From Flavobacterium sp. MK4S-17 (lineage in GTDB: Bacteria > Bacteroidota > Bacteroidia > Flavobacteriales > Flavobacteriaceae), in contig NZ_WWEP01000035.1 of the NCBI RefSeq assembly GCF_009848495.1, positions 109,676-173,675 on the forward strand: a stretch of DNA of 64,000 nt. Reading direction: 5' to 3'. Of the stretch, positions 53,852-63,970 are shown in pieces. A program made the translations under genes and the position numbers. The number at the start of each line of letters is the position of its first letter. Position 1 is the first letter of the stretch. The notes under the pieces were generated by a model. The model did not search any database and was not told the origin of the DNA. It saw nothing but the letters and a program-made list of their open reading frames with translations.

Positions 53852-56800
53852 AATATCCGGTAATATATTCATTATCTACAGTTGGCGTACTTAAACATTA
53901 TGTACACGATTATTTGTTCCATCCCAAGCGGACCGATTTTGTCGGCTCTAATGGTGTTGGCAAATCTATTGTTGCCGATTTGTTGCAATTGATCTTTGTA
54001 TATGATCCAATGCTGATAGCATTTGGTACGGATGGGATAAAGAAAGAGGACCGACAGATCTATTCACTCCCGTACAAGTCAAAATTCGCCTATTGTTTCA
54101 TAAATGTTGAGATTGATACTAATAAATTTATTACCCTTGGCATACAGATAAATGCGCAGAAAGGGAAGCGTATCACTCCGTTTATAATGTCCAAGCAGGC
54201 TGATCTTAATCTCGGATTGGAGCGGCATGCGATAGACAAGGCTAATCTTCTTTTTGCAAAGGACTTTACAAATGGCGACAGGATGCCAGACTTGCAAGGA
54301 TTGGCAGATATGGTCCATGACAAGCACAATCTTCGGCTTAATTTTTTCAGGACTCAGGATGAAATCAGAGAATACTATCAATTCCTTTTCGACCGCTATA
54401 TCCTTCCCATTAATTTGGCACAGGAAAAGAATCTTAAAGCTTACGCAAAGGTGATACAGTCTTTTTCTAAAGCAAAAGCGTTGAATCTGAGTGGGCCGCA
54501 AGCTTCTAAGACTCTCAAAGACTTCTTGTTCGAAGAGACAGACGATGATATCAAGGCCAATTTTGAAAAGGAGCAGGTGGCACTCGAGAAAATCATCACC
54601 GAGTACAAGAACCTTGATAAGCTGATTTCCAGTCTAGAAGAAAAACAGCAAAAGCTGACATCCTTATCTGCTTTGGAGAAGACATGCTCAGCGGCCGATA
54701 AATCACATAAGATTGCGGAGATTAAAGATTGTAACCATACGCTTTCTCAATTCAATAAGCAATATTCTGACCTGGCCTCATCATTAGGGCATAACAAGAA
54801 ACGATATGATAAGTGCCTGGAGTACCTCGGGCGTTTGCCCCGGATTGAAAAATATTTTGATGACCGTTATAATACTGCCAATGAGCAGGCCAAATCTTTT
54901 GACCGGTTATTGGCAATTTATAAAACGTCAAAACAATGCAGGGCAGATTATCAAAGAATTTCAAAATTGCCGGTACTTACAATTGATCCATCCTGGAACA
55001 ATGCCGGTAAAATTGATATTTCTTTAAGAACGGTTGAAGAGTTTGATCAGGCCACTGGTAAAGCGACCTATTACCTGCAGCGATACGGAACCATGGACGA
55101 ACTGATTAGGGCAAGGAAAGAACAGAAAGATCTTTTGGAAGATCTTTTGGGAAGTTTAAAAACAGAAAAATCGGAAAAGGATAATCTCCTTTCAATACTC
55201 AGGCAGAAAAAAGATGACAGCCTGCTGCAGTGGTACCTGAATGATCTTCCTGATGTCAGCGCCGCCCAGCTTGAGGCAATATATTATTTTTCGGCTGTAG
55301 CTATATCTAAACTAGATGATCCGGTAAAAGGCTCACGTTATTTTGATACTGAACAGTTCATGCGTGAATTCAGTGTGGTAAAAACACACAACGGATTATG
55401 GATAAAACTAGGGCCATTACATGAATTTATACCCGAAGATAAGGACGCAATGTTGCTGGCAATAAAAGACAGCAATCAATCCACAGTTGAACAACTGGTA
55501 GGAAAACTAGAAAAGGAGAGCTTTCTCATAAGCCAAAAGCTGAAGGCCCTGGAGAACATCTATGATGCTAAAGACTATGATAGGAAGCTTCTGGATTTCG
55601 AATTTGATATTGAGATCGTGGAGGCCAGCGCTCTAACAAAAATTAGTGAGACTATCGTGCTTGCAGGATATGTAGAGGATAAGAAACGGCAGCTAGGTGA
55701 TGAATTAGAAAAAATCGACGAAGAATTAGGGACATTTGAATCGTCTCTGATAGCGCTTTTAGAGACACCTGGGCAGGCAAAACTTCGGCTTGACAACTAC
55801 TGCAATACTTGGAATTATAGAATAAAAAAACTGGCAAAAGCATCAGGAAATCTGGAAACCGAGGCTGAGAACCTGGAAAAGGAAATAGGGCGGACGGAAC
55901 TGCAGATGCAGGATCTAACCCAACAGATCGACAGCGAAAGGAATACAGTTGATAGTTTGCTTAGATCCTATGAGGCCGCTTTTGAAGAAAAGCCGGACCT
56001 AGGTGCCGCGACTGTTAATTTAGAGGTAGCGAAGGATCTTTTAACTACAGCAATTGAAGAATACAAAAAATTCTTTCTGGGAATGGTTCATTCATTTGAA
56101 GAGACGAGTCAACATAAGAATCCCGCGGTTGAGACAGCCATTAGTGACCAGAGCTATTCCTATGCTGTGCTGGAGCGGGCCTTACTAGGAAGTTTTGTCA
56201 AATCGACAGATGATATAGCAAGAGCACTGGAAGAAGCAAATCATAACAGGTTTGCTATAGCTGACGGCATTAGGAATAACATGTTGAAGATCTTCAGCAG
56301 GACAACGGAAAGGTTTGATGATTATGACGATCATATAAAAAGGATCAATGGGTTCTTTCTAAACAGAAAAATCAGTGGTAAGTTTGAGTTCGCATTGCAA
56401 TTTTCCCCAAATAAGAACCTGTCGATCGACATTGTAAGGAAGATGGCCTATGATGTCAAAAATGCCGCTATTCGTGGTGAGTTGGTATTTAACTCATCTA
56501 TTGTAGATTTTCTTGAGGATTTCTTTCAAACCCAATCCAAGTTAAAGGACAAGGTGACCATTGATAAACTTTTAAATCCAAAGACTTATTTTGAGCTCTC
56601 GGCAACGCTATCCGACAAACATGGTAATGAAGCTTCGGGTAGCACCGGAGAATCCTATTCGGCTATTGCATTACTTGGTATTGCGAGATTGTCCGTGGTG
56701 CAAAAAAAACGAACCCATCGCAAAGGCCTTCGATTTATTATCCTCGAGGAGCTCGGAAGCCTAGATAATACTAACTTTAAGACATTCCCTGAAATTGCGG

Positions 56801-56994
56801 AGGAATTCGATTACCAGATAATAACAATGGCTCCGCATGTACTTAATCTGGGACTGTCGGATGAGTGGTACTCACATCACCTTATAAAAGGTAAAGTGGA
56901 CGATAATATAAATTACCATCCTTCATCATCTTTCTTTAAAACCAACAGCATGAACTTTGATTTGGTAGAATATCTAAAAAAAGACAGTGAATGA
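53848..56994 (+). CDS. jetC: Wadjet SMC-like ATPase JetC
   Basis: JetC is the MukB/SMC-like loop-extruding motor. The 1,048-residue protein has an N-terminal Walker A (FVGSNGVGKSIVADLLQL, near residue 31), long coiled-coil arms from about 230-310 and about 600-760, and a C-terminal ATPase half with the ABC signature SGSTGESYSAIALLG near 930 and Walker B LRFIILEELGS near 960. All ATPase motifs are intact, so it should be active. Overlaps of four bases join it to jetB and jetD. Confidence 0.95.
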   Translation: MKYPVIYSLSTVGVLKHYVHDYLFHPKRTDFVGSNGVGKSIVADLLQLIFVYDPMLIAFGTDGIKKEDRQIYSLPYKSKFAYCFINVEIDTNKFITLGIQINAQKGKRITPFIMSKQADLNLGLERHAIDKANLLFAKDFTNGDRMPDLQGLADMVHDKHNLRLNFFRTQDEIREYYQFLFDRYILPINLAQEKNLKAYAKVIQSFSKAKALNLSGPQASKTLKDFLFEETDDDIKANFEKEQVALEKIITEYKNLDKLISSLEEKQQKLTSLSALEKTCSAADKSHKIAEIKDCNHTLSQFNKQYSDLASSLGHNKKRYDKCLEYLGRLPRIEKYFDDRYNTANEQAKSFDRLLAIYKTSKQCRADYQRISKLPVLTIDPSWNNAGKIDISLRTVEEFDQATGKATYYLQRYGTMDELIRARKEQKDLLEDLLGSLKTEKSEKDNLLSILRQKKDDSLLQWYLNDLPDVSAAQLEAIYYFSAVAISKLDDPVKGSRYFDTEQFMREFSVVKTHNGLWIKLGPLHEFIPEDKDAMLLAIKDSNQSTVEQLVGKLEKESFLISQKLKALENIYDAKDYDRKLLDFEFDIEIVEASALTKISETIVLAGYVEDKKRQLGDELEKIDEELGTFESSLIALLETPGQAKLRLDNYCNTWNYRIKKLAKASGNLETEAENLEKEIGRTELQMQDLTQQIDSERNTVDSLLRSYEAAFEEKPDLGAATVNLEVAKDLLTTAIEEYKKFFLGMVHSFEETSQHKNPAVETAISDQSYSYAVLERALLGSFVKSTDDIARALEEANHNRFAIADGIRNNMLKIFSRTTERFDDYDDHIKRINGFFLNRKISGKFEFALQFSPNKNLSIDIVRKMAYDVKNAAIRGELVFNSSIVDFLEDFFQTQSKLKDKVTIDKLLNPKTYFELSATLSDKHGNEASGSTGESYSAIALLGIARLSVVQKKRTHRKGLRFIILEELGSLDNTNFKTFPEIAEEFDYQIITMAPHVLNLGLSDEWYSHHLIKGKVDDNINYHPSSSFFKTNSMNFDLVEYLKKDSE

Positions 56995-57905
56995 ATTGGA
57001 TTGAAATAAATGCATTGCATAAACTATTTAGTGAGGAAGAAGTTAAGCTTAATGAAACTCTACGTAATAGTGGCGAGATACGATATCTTGAAAAGTCGCG
57101 GCGTGCTGTTGAGATGACAGCTGACCGTATGCGTGCTACTTCTCGTTTTTCTGAAATATATAAGAAGGATTACCTTCAAAATTACCTGACTTATGAGTCA
57201 TTTCTTAATGGGCACGGCTTGCTGAAGCCGCAGACGCGCTTTGATGAGAGCGATATCAGGATTCTGATGTCCCTTTATGATAAGAAGATTGCCGGGAATC
57301 TTGAGGACCTGCGACACCAGATCATTTCTTTCGATGAGTCATTACGCGGGGTATCCCATATGTTCTTTAAGAATGAAAAATATTTGCTTAATAAAGGGGC
57401 GCTTATTGATGCATTGAAATATGTACTGGACATTGAGGAGTTTTCCAACGAAAAGGATCAGCAGTACATATACAAGTTGGAGTGTCACAATCCACGTACT
57501 ATAGTGCTTTGCGAAAATATAGATTTCCTGACCAAGCCCAACAAACCAAGGCGAGAGGGTATCGAGCTTTGGTATGCCGGAGGAAAAAATGTCAGCAAAC
57601 TTGACTATGTTGATACCCGCGGCCTACCGATATTCTACTCGGGAGACTGGGACTACGATGGGCTTTGCATAATTTATCCATTGGTAAAAGGTAAAATTCC
57701 ATCAATCGAGCTACTTACTCCTAATGGCTTGCCTAAAAGCGTAATCGATAGTGAACATAAGAGCTTGTGGAAGAAGGATTCAAAATCACGCACTGATATC
57801 CTGAATTCAGAACAAAAAGCGATTGTAGAGTCGCTGATCCAAAATAACGAGTGGATTGTTGAGGAATCAAATGATTTGCTGCAGATGCTTGATTGTTATA
57901 ATTAA
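56991..57905 (+). CDS. jetD: Wadjet Toprim nuclease JetD
   Basis: JetD is the DNA-cutting subunit of Wadjet, related to the spo11/TopoVI-A Toprim fold. The 304-residue product has the Toprim glutamate in RTIVLCENIDFLTKP near 168 and the acidic pair in YSGDWDYDGLCI near 216-222. The N-terminal half is a winged-helix type domain. The gene is a little shorter than many JetD proteins, but both catalytic motifs are present. A 214-base gap without a gene separates it from hamA. Confidence 0.92.
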   Translation: MNWIEINALHKLFSEEEVKLNETLRNSGEIRYLEKSRRAVEMTADRMRATSRFSEIYKKDYLQNYLTYESFLNGHGLLKPQTRFDESDIRILMSLYDKKIAGNLEDLRHQIISFDESLRGVSHMFFKNEKYLLNKGALIDALKYVLDIEEFSNEKDQQYIYKLECHNPRTIVLCENIDFLTKPNKPRREGIELWYAGGKNVSKLDYVDTRGLPIFYSGDWDYDGLCIIYPLVKGKIPSIELLTPNGLPKSVIDSEHKSLWKKDSKSRTDILNSEQKAIVESLIQNNEWIVEESNDLLQMLDCYN

Positions 57906-58119
57906 GGTGATATTGATGCAATTAGCGGGAGCTAATGAAACAAGCCGATGAATACTTACGAAAGTATACAATGAAAATCAGGTGTTTTTACCCATTATTT
58001 TTTGAGGTAGGAATCTTATTTTTCGGTCTCGAATTTAAATAGGATAGGTATTATGTCTAACTGTACTATATTTCTTAGAATTTATTTAGATTTATACTCC
58101 CTGCCAACTCCTTAATTTT

Positions 58120-59031
58120 ATGAAGCAGCCTTTAATAGACCTCATTAAGAATACTCTGATTCTTGAATGCAATCTACCGGACAGTCCACGAAAGCTGGAA
58201 CGTTCATCATTGTCTACTAAGGATGATAACTGTTTTAAAATAGTTGATTCCACAAACTTATCAAAACTTATATACAACAATATAGTAAATTATGCATACG
58301 ATGCATTTGAGATGCTTTATGATGAGCAAGTTCTACTGCACCGGGCATTATATTCTCGAATCCGTTACAATGCGGTAGCGAGAGATACAGCAAAACTAAG
58401 TTATGGTTTCTATGGAGAGGTTCTTTTGCACGCTCTTTTACATGTTATATATAAAGTTCCGCCACTAATTTCAAAAGGACATTTTTTTATCGCTGGCAAT
58501 GGCGAATCAAAAGGATACGATGCGTATCACCTTGTTGAGGCCAGCGGTCAAATACACTTGTGGTTTGGTGAAGCCAAATTCAGGGAGCAATCGGCTTCGT
58601 GTATAAAAACGGCTCTTGAGAACCTTGAATCGAAAGTGCTAACAGATAAGTATTTTATAGAAAATAATTTCATCCCAATATTTGACGAAATGTCAAAGAC
58701 GACAGCATATGACTTGGTACTCAAAGAGAGCAAACTACTTGAAATAAAAAAACAGTGGGTAGAGAAAGGGCAGGTGACAATTAATGATTTCAAAGCGCAG
58801 AACATAGGTGTTGTATATCCTATTATGATTGCGTTTAACCAAAGTGCCGCAGGTTATGACAAAAGTATTTCCAATTGCATTGAGTACATAAGAAAGAATT
58901 ATACCCATCTTAAATTTGAAGGGCTATCACTCGAACGTACCATATTTTTCATTTTCATCCCGATGGAGGATGTAAAGCTCATTAAAAATACAGTAATTCA
59001 ATGGATAGAATCCAAAGAACAATTGATATAG
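58120..59031 (+). CDS. hamA: Hachiman system protein HamA (DUF1837)
   Basis: HamA is the nuclease of the Hachiman anti-phage system. The 303-residue product has the DUF1837 signature with a PD-(D/E)xK-like core: GYDAYHLVEASGQIHLWFGE, with Asp near residue 134 and GEAKF near 150. The C-terminal block ERTIFFIFIPMEDVKLIKN is also family-like. It overlaps hamB by 31 bases, the usual tight pairing. Known Hachiman proteins degrade DNA when HamB senses damage or unusual DNA; the same role is inferred here. Confidence 0.9.
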   Translation: MKQPLIDLIKNTLILECNLPDSPRKLERSSLSTKDDNCFKIVDSTNLSKLIYNNIVNYAYDAFEMLYDEQVLLHRALYSRIRYNAVARDTAKLSYGFYGEVLLHALLHVIYKVPPLISKGHFFIAGNGESKGYDAYHLVEASGQIHLWFGEAKFREQSASCIKTALENLESKVLTDKYFIENNFIPIFDEMSKTTAYDLVLKESKLLEIKKQWVEKGQVTINDFKAQNIGVVYPIMIAFNQSAAGYDKSISNCIEYIRKNYTHLKFEGLSLERTIFFIFIPMEDVKLIKNTVIQWIESKEQLI

Positions 59032-61367
59032 CAAAGGCTATTAACGCTTACAATACGGGCAGTATACCCGATTATAACCTAGTGCAGAAGGTCTGTGCTT
59101 ATTTTGATGCAGTAAAGGAAGAAACACTTTCCGAATCGGACAGACAATTTTTACTTTTTATTGCCAACAAGGTAGGTATTCCGCATTATTATGATATGTT
59201 AGGTAATACGCAGATGCGGGACAGTCTCCTTTTTGATGAAGAGGATTTAGGACTAGGTACTTTTGCGGCAATACTTTACGAAACTTCTCTTTATACGGAT
59301 GAGAAAAATAAATTGCATCGTTTCCAAAAAGAAATACTTAAAAGTTTTGAGTTTGGAAAACTCAACCGATATTTCCTTTCCGCTTCAACCTCTTTTGGAA
59401 AAACCCACCTTACGTATGAAGTCATAAAAAAAATGAAGTATGAAAATATCATTTTGATATTCCCAACAGTTGCCTTATTAACAGAAAACCTTTCTCGCCT
59501 TAAAGAAAAAGAAACTTATAGTTATTTTACTGAACAAGAATATACGATTCATACTTTAAGTGATGGAAAAGAACAATATGGTTCAAAAAATATTTTCATT
59601 TTTACTCCGGAGCGCTATTTGTCCTTTCTCGATAAACGTGGAGCCGATTTACATATAGATTTCGTTTTTGTCGACGAAGTTTACAAAATCGATAATGAGT
59701 ATATGGATAATGATGAGAAAGAGGTTAAAGAACATGATCGTGATCTAGCGTATAGGATGGCAATTTATTATGCATTGAACAACCAAAATGTAGATTTGAT
59801 GCTCGCAGGACCTTACATTTCTTTTTATAAGGAAGATGACCCCGATTATAATGCCTCTTTCGATAAGTTCCTTGCCTACTATAACATAACCCTGATTAAC
59901 AAGAATAATTACGAGATCGTAAATAAATCATATTACGTTGTAAAAGACAGAAAGAAACAGGTAATCGACGGTATCGAAATTGATTTTACTGAAAATTACA
60001 AGATAGTGAAATCAAAACCTGGAAGATTGCGAATTGTCCTATCAAGTTTTTTTAATCTTAAGCCTGTTCAGGAGCAAAAGACAATCGTTTATTGTAGTAC
60101 AAAAGTATCTGCTGAAAGCTATGCAAATCAGATTGTTGACTGGGAAATTTCACGTGAACCGCAAGATTCTTCGTTCGACCTTTTCATTGAACATCTTGAA
60201 AATACTTATCATAGTGAATGGTGTGTTATACAAGCTTTAAAAGCAGGAGTTGGTATTCATCACGGTGTTGTACCAAAATATATTCAAAAGGAAATCGTCA
60301 AGCTTTTTAATATGCAAAATGGCGTTAGCATCTTGGTATGCACCACTACAATTACTGAGGGTGTAAATACATCAGCGAAGAACCTGATTGCACTCTTTGA
60401 TACGAAGGGAAGCAAGCCGCTAAAAGCATTTGATGCAAAAAATATTGCAGGAAGAGCTGGAAGATTTATGGAACATTATCAAGGAAGTGTGGTAACAATC
60501 AAAAATAATTTCGATAAGGTCATGTCTAAGACCGATGGTGGAATACGTCATAAGAATTTTGATGTCACACTTTCTAAGGAAGGAGCAGATCTTGATATGA
60601 CTGACGAAGAATATTTAGATGAAACAAGTAAAGAAAAAAGGATCCGTATAGATTTAATGCAACAAGAGCGAGGCATTCCAGAAGAAGTGATGCAACTTTT
60701 CAAAACTGTAAGTAGAGAAGACAAAATTGTCGTTTATGATCAAATATTGTCGTTAGATGCAAATGCTCTTAATAGTATATCTGGACTCATAGACAAAATT
60801 CTAAAAAATCAAATTGACTTTGACGGTTTCCAAGTGGTACTTGACGTAATTCGGCTAATAGTGAAAGACAAAAATTTTATCCATTTGCTGGGCAAAAGTA
60901 TCACTTTGGACGAAAATGAGCAGCCGGTTGAAAAGAAATATAGTAGAATCACTTATTCGCTTTATTATTATCTCAAGGATGGATTTGATGGATTATTTAA
61001 TTATCGTATCGACGATTTAAAAGAAGATGTAGATAAAGCGATGCGTAAAGCATCAGAACTTGTTTATAACACTTTCAAATATCAACTTGTTAAATATTTG
61101 GGTGTCTTCAACACTATGTACAAATATCGAATGTCGGTACTCAATGCCCAACTGTTTGATGATGTTCCGGGACTCGACCGTCTCCTTACCAAACTCGAAT
61201 ACAATGCCTTTTCGGATCAAGCAAAAATTGCTAGTGATTATGGTGTACCGCAGCGTATAATCGACTATTACGATGCAACAACTGATAGAGGAAAAACCAA
61301 GATATTTAATTCCTTTGACCCTTTTGAAAGACATGTTTTCGACGCAACTCGGAAATTATTTCAATAA
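59001..61367 (+). CDS. hamB: Hachiman system helicase HamB
   Basis: HamB is a superfamily 2 (Ski2-like) helicase that holds and releases HamA. The 788-residue product has Walker A ASTSFGKTHL near residue 129, a DEVY box in FVFVDEVYKI near 225 (in place of DEAH), the motif V-like TTTITEGVNTSAKN near 453 and motif VI NIAGRAGRF near 480. The C-terminal 250 residues are helical. The full set of motifs suggests an active system together with HamA. Confidence 0.92.
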   Translation: MDRIQRTIDIAKAINAYNTGSIPDYNLVQKVCAYFDAVKEETLSESDRQFLLFIANKVGIPHYYDMLGNTQMRDSLLFDEEDLGLGTFAAILYETSLYTDEKNKLHRFQKEILKSFEFGKLNRYFLSASTSFGKTHLTYEVIKKMKYENIILIFPTVALLTENLSRLKEKETYSYFTEQEYTIHTLSDGKEQYGSKNIFIFTPERYLSFLDKRGADLHIDFVFVDEVYKIDNEYMDNDEKEVKEHDRDLAYRMAIYYALNNQNVDLMLAGPYISFYKEDDPDYNASFDKFLAYYNITLINKNNYEIVNKSYYVVKDRKKQVIDGIEIDFTENYKIVKSKPGRLRIVLSSFFNLKPVQEQKTIVYCSTKVSAESYANQIVDWEISREPQDSSFDLFIEHLENTYHSEWCVIQALKAGVGIHHGVVPKYIQKEIVKLFNMQNGVSILVCTTTITEGVNTSAKNLIALFDTKGSKPLKAFDAKNIAGRAGRFMEHYQGSVVTIKNNFDKVMSKTDGGIRHKNFDVTLSKEGADLDMTDEEYLDETSKEKRIRIDLMQQERGIPEEVMQLFKTVSREDKIVVYDQILSLDANALNSISGLIDKILKNQIDFDGFQVVLDVIRLIVKDKNFIHLLGKSITLDENEQPVEKKYSRITYSLYYYLKDGFDGLFNYRIDDLKEDVDKAMRKASELVYNTFKYQLVKYLGVFNTMYKYRMSVLNAQLFDDVPGLDRLLTKLEYNAFSDQAKIASDYGVPQRIIDYYDATTDRGKTKIFNSFDPFERHVFDATRKLFQ

Positions 61368-61404
61368 ACTATAACTAAAACCTATGTATGAATTGGAAAA
61401 ATAA

Positions 61405-61422
61405 CGGGGCAGAAATGCCCCG
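61405..61422. terminator. Bidirectional terminator between hamB and the YhcG remnant
   Basis: CGGGGCA at 61405-61411 and TGCCCCG at 61416-61422 form a perfect seven-base stem closed by a GAAA loop between two convergent genes. On the minus strand it is followed by a T-rich stretch. Confidence 0.7.
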
Positions 61423-61446
61423 CTGAAAAATATTGCTATCTATATG

Positions 61447-62465
61447 CTAGTATTTTATAATCCTTGCTAAACTTTCTTTACTCGGAAGCACCGTCATATA
61501 TTTACTTGCGAAAATTTGCTGGTTGTTTTCTGGTAAAGTAAACTCAACTACAGCTTCACTTTTATCCTGACATAGAATAATACCAATGGTTTTATTTTCC
61601 TCAGGAAGCCGCATTCTCCTGTCATAGAAATTAACGTACATCTGCATTTGCCCGATATCCTGATGCTTAAGTTCGCCGATTTTTAGGTCAATCAGAACAA
61701 AGCACCTAAGAATTCGATTGTAGAACACCAGGTCTATCCTGAATGCTTTTCATCAAAACTAATACGTTGTTGCCTTGCTACGAAGGTAAATCCGGTGCCA
61801 AGTTCCAGCATAAAATGTTCCAGTTTCTCAATAAGCTTCTGTTCTAATTCGCTTTCAGAGTAAGTTGATCGTTCCGGCAGGCCGATAAATTCTAAAATAT
61901 ATGGATCTTTGATTGCATCCTGGGGCTTTTGCAATAGTTGGCCTTCTTTGGCTAGCCTTCGAACCTGCGATCCACTTCTGCTTAGGGACAGACGTGTATA
62001 AAGTGCCGTGTTATATTGCCTTTCCAATTCCCTGAGGCTCCAGTTGTTCTTATAAGATTCGATTTCGTAAAAGTTTCTTTCGTCAACATCTTCAATACGC
62101 ATTAATTTTAGATAGTGGGACCAACTTAATTGAAATTTTTTTACCGGTTTATCATCGCTCTCAAATTCCGCAGACAGTGTCTGCGCTTTTGAGTATACAA
62201 GGTAAAATTGGCGCATCTGCTCCAGATTTCGCTGTGAAAAACCCTTTCCAAAATCTGCCGTTAACTTTATTGACAGCGTTTTTATGAGTTGCTTTCCGTA
62301 ATCAGCCCGCTCATTGCCATTTTGCTCTTCATGAACTATCATTCGGCCTATCTCGTAATAAGTCAAAACCATTGTATGGTTTACCGACTGGACAATCCTG
62401 CCCCTTGCTTCAGTAAGTAGCTCAGAGATCCTCTGCGCCAGTTGATTTGTTGCTGTAGGTTGCAT
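61447..62465 (-). pseudogene. YhcG-type DUF1016 nuclease, frameshifted
   Basis: The first part, 61734-62465, encodes the DUF1016 N-terminal domain (LTYYEIGRMIVHEEQNG, KGFSQRNLEQMRQFYLVY, KFQLSWSHYLKLMRIED) and stops after SFDEKHSG. The second part, 61447-61728, encodes the PD-(D/E)xK C-terminal domain in another frame (VFYNRILRCFVLIDLKIG, HQDIGQMQMYVNFYD). Adding one T in CATTC at about 61742 restores EKHFRIDLVFYNR, which is what the intact family reads. The break therefore looks like a one-base deletion, or a sequencing error in a T run. It lies five bases downstream of the integrase gene on the same strand. Confidence 0.85.
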
Positions 62466-62470
62466 AATTC

Positions 62471-63730
62471 TTAAGATTGGGCAATCGCTAAATTATCGGC
62501 TTCATTTCCACATAGGCGCTGTTTAAGCCTGCCCATATCCTCGCTGACTTTCTTCTCAAGGACCTTTGCGTATAGCTGTGTTGTCCTTATGCTGGTATGC
62601 CCAAGCATCCTTGATACGCTTTCGATCGGTACGCCATTGCTGAGCGTCACAGTTGTAGCAAAAGTATGCCTGGCGATATGGAAGGTTAGCTTTTTTGAAA
62701 TATTACAGATGTCCGCAATCTCTTTAAGATAGCCGTTCATCCTTTGGTTGGACAGCACGGGAAAAACCGTTCCGCTTGATTGCGCTTTGGGGTTATCCTT
62801 GTACTGGTCCATAATTCGCTTTGCCTGCGGTAAAATAGGTACACGGACGCTGGTATCGGTTTTTGCACGGCTAGTGTAAAGCCATAAGCCCCCATCAATA
62901 CCCGTAACGATATTATCAGGCGTCAGGCCGGCAAGGTCTATAAAGGCCAGCCCTGTATAGCAGCAGAAGAGGAACATGTCCCGAACGTTTTTTAGCCTTT
63001 CAATCTTAAATACCTTTTTTTCTAGCAACGAGAGTTCTTCAGAGGTCAGGCACTGGCGCTCTACTTTGTCAAAATGTTTTTTAAAATTCGCGAAGGGGTC
63101 TTTTTCGAGCCAATCGAGCTTAATGGCCAGGTTCACCATCTTACGGAGTCTCTCAATGTGCTTCATTATGCCATTGTTGTGTAGCCGCTGCTGGTGGTCT
63201 TTTGGCACGTACGACCTGAGATAGCTTTCAAAATCCAGTAAAAAGCGGTAGGTAAGCTCTGAGAGCAGTATATCGTGGCGGTGGTATTTGTCCCGCAGGA
63301 ACTTGCCGATATAGCGTTGTGTCGTCCCGTAATTCTTCATAGTACCCGGTGCGAGCTTATAAGCTGCCTCCTGGTTATGGTATTCAAAAAGTTTCTTAAT
63401 TGTTACGGCATCTTCATCGTGGCCTGTAAACAGCGCTTTGACACTGTCAACGTTAATTGGCTTTCTTTCCTGTATAAGGTTATGGTAGCCGTCGGCTATT
63501 ATACTCCTGATTCGCTCGATGTAGTTGTTAAGGCCGGCACTTTCGTCCCTCTTCCCCTTAGCCCGTCCTTTGGCTTCGTCCCAGAATTTTGGGTCGATCT
63601 TTTTCTTAAGTGAAATTTCAGACCTTCGGCCGTTTACAGTAATTCGTGCATAGACAGTTGCTTCTGTTGCCTTTTCATTTTTTGGAATCCTGATTATGAA
63701 CTGGATACCAAAGGTGTTTGTGCTCTTCAT
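62471..63730 (-). CDS. int: Tyrosine integrase of the element
   Basis: The 419-residue protein is a Bacteroidota tyrosine recombinase. The N-terminal arm-type and core-binding domains span roughly residues 1-215. The catalytic domain has CYTGLAFIDLAGL near 262 in the place of the first Arg box, the conserved Lys in YTSRAKT near 290, HIARHTF near 347 (His-x-x-Arg) and LGHTSIRTTQLYAKV near 372-386 with the nucleophilic Tyr. The first-box arginine appears missing, as in some Bacteroidota ICE integrases such as IntDOT. It lies next to the possible att region at 63875-63930 and would insert and excise the element. Confidence 0.93.
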   Translation of the reverse strand: MKSTNTFGIQFIIRIPKNEKATEATVYARITVNGRRSEISLKKKIDPKFWDEAKGRAKGKRDESAGLNNYIERIRSIIADGYHNLIQERKPINVDSVKALFTGHDEDAVTIKKLFEYHNQEAAYKLAPGTMKNYGTTQRYIGKFLRDKYHRHDILLSELTYRFLLDFESYLRSYVPKDHQQRLHNNGIMKHIERLRKMVNLAIKLDWLEKDPFANFKKHFDKVERQCLTSEELSLLEKKVFKIERLKNVRDMFLFCCYTGLAFIDLAGLTPDNIVTGIDGGLWLYTSRAKTDTSVRVPILPQAKRIMDQYKDNPKAQSSGTVFPVLSNQRMNGYLKEIADICNISKKLTFHIARHTFATTVTLSNGVPIESVSRMLGHTSIRTTQLYAKVLEKKVSEDMGRLKQRLCGNEADNLAIAQS

Positions 63731-63874
63731 ACCAAATGTGGTTTAAATTAAACATGACATTAAGTACCGATTCAAAATGCTTGCGAATCGTGAGCGGCTT
63801 CAAGAGGCTACATTTGGCAGTAATAAATGTTAAAAAATCACCGTAACAAATTGTTATTCAATTTTTTAACCCTG

Positions 63875-63930
63875 TTTTTGTGAGTAAATTTTTTCGAATT
63901 GAAATTTACTCACCTAATTACTCACAAAAA
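63875..63930. repeat. Nested inverted repeats next to the integrase gene
   Basis: GTGAGTAAATTT (63880-63891) and AAATTTACTCAC (63902-63913) form a perfect 12-base palindrome, and TTTTTGTGAG (63875-63884) pairs perfectly with CTCACAAAAA (63921-63930). ACTCAC thus occurs twice in the right arm. Integrase binding sites or part of the attachment site are likely roles; no matching direct repeat was found elsewhere in the window. Confidence 0.5.
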
Positions 63931-63970
63931 TACGGATATAAATGCTGTTTTCATTTTAGGGTATAAAACG

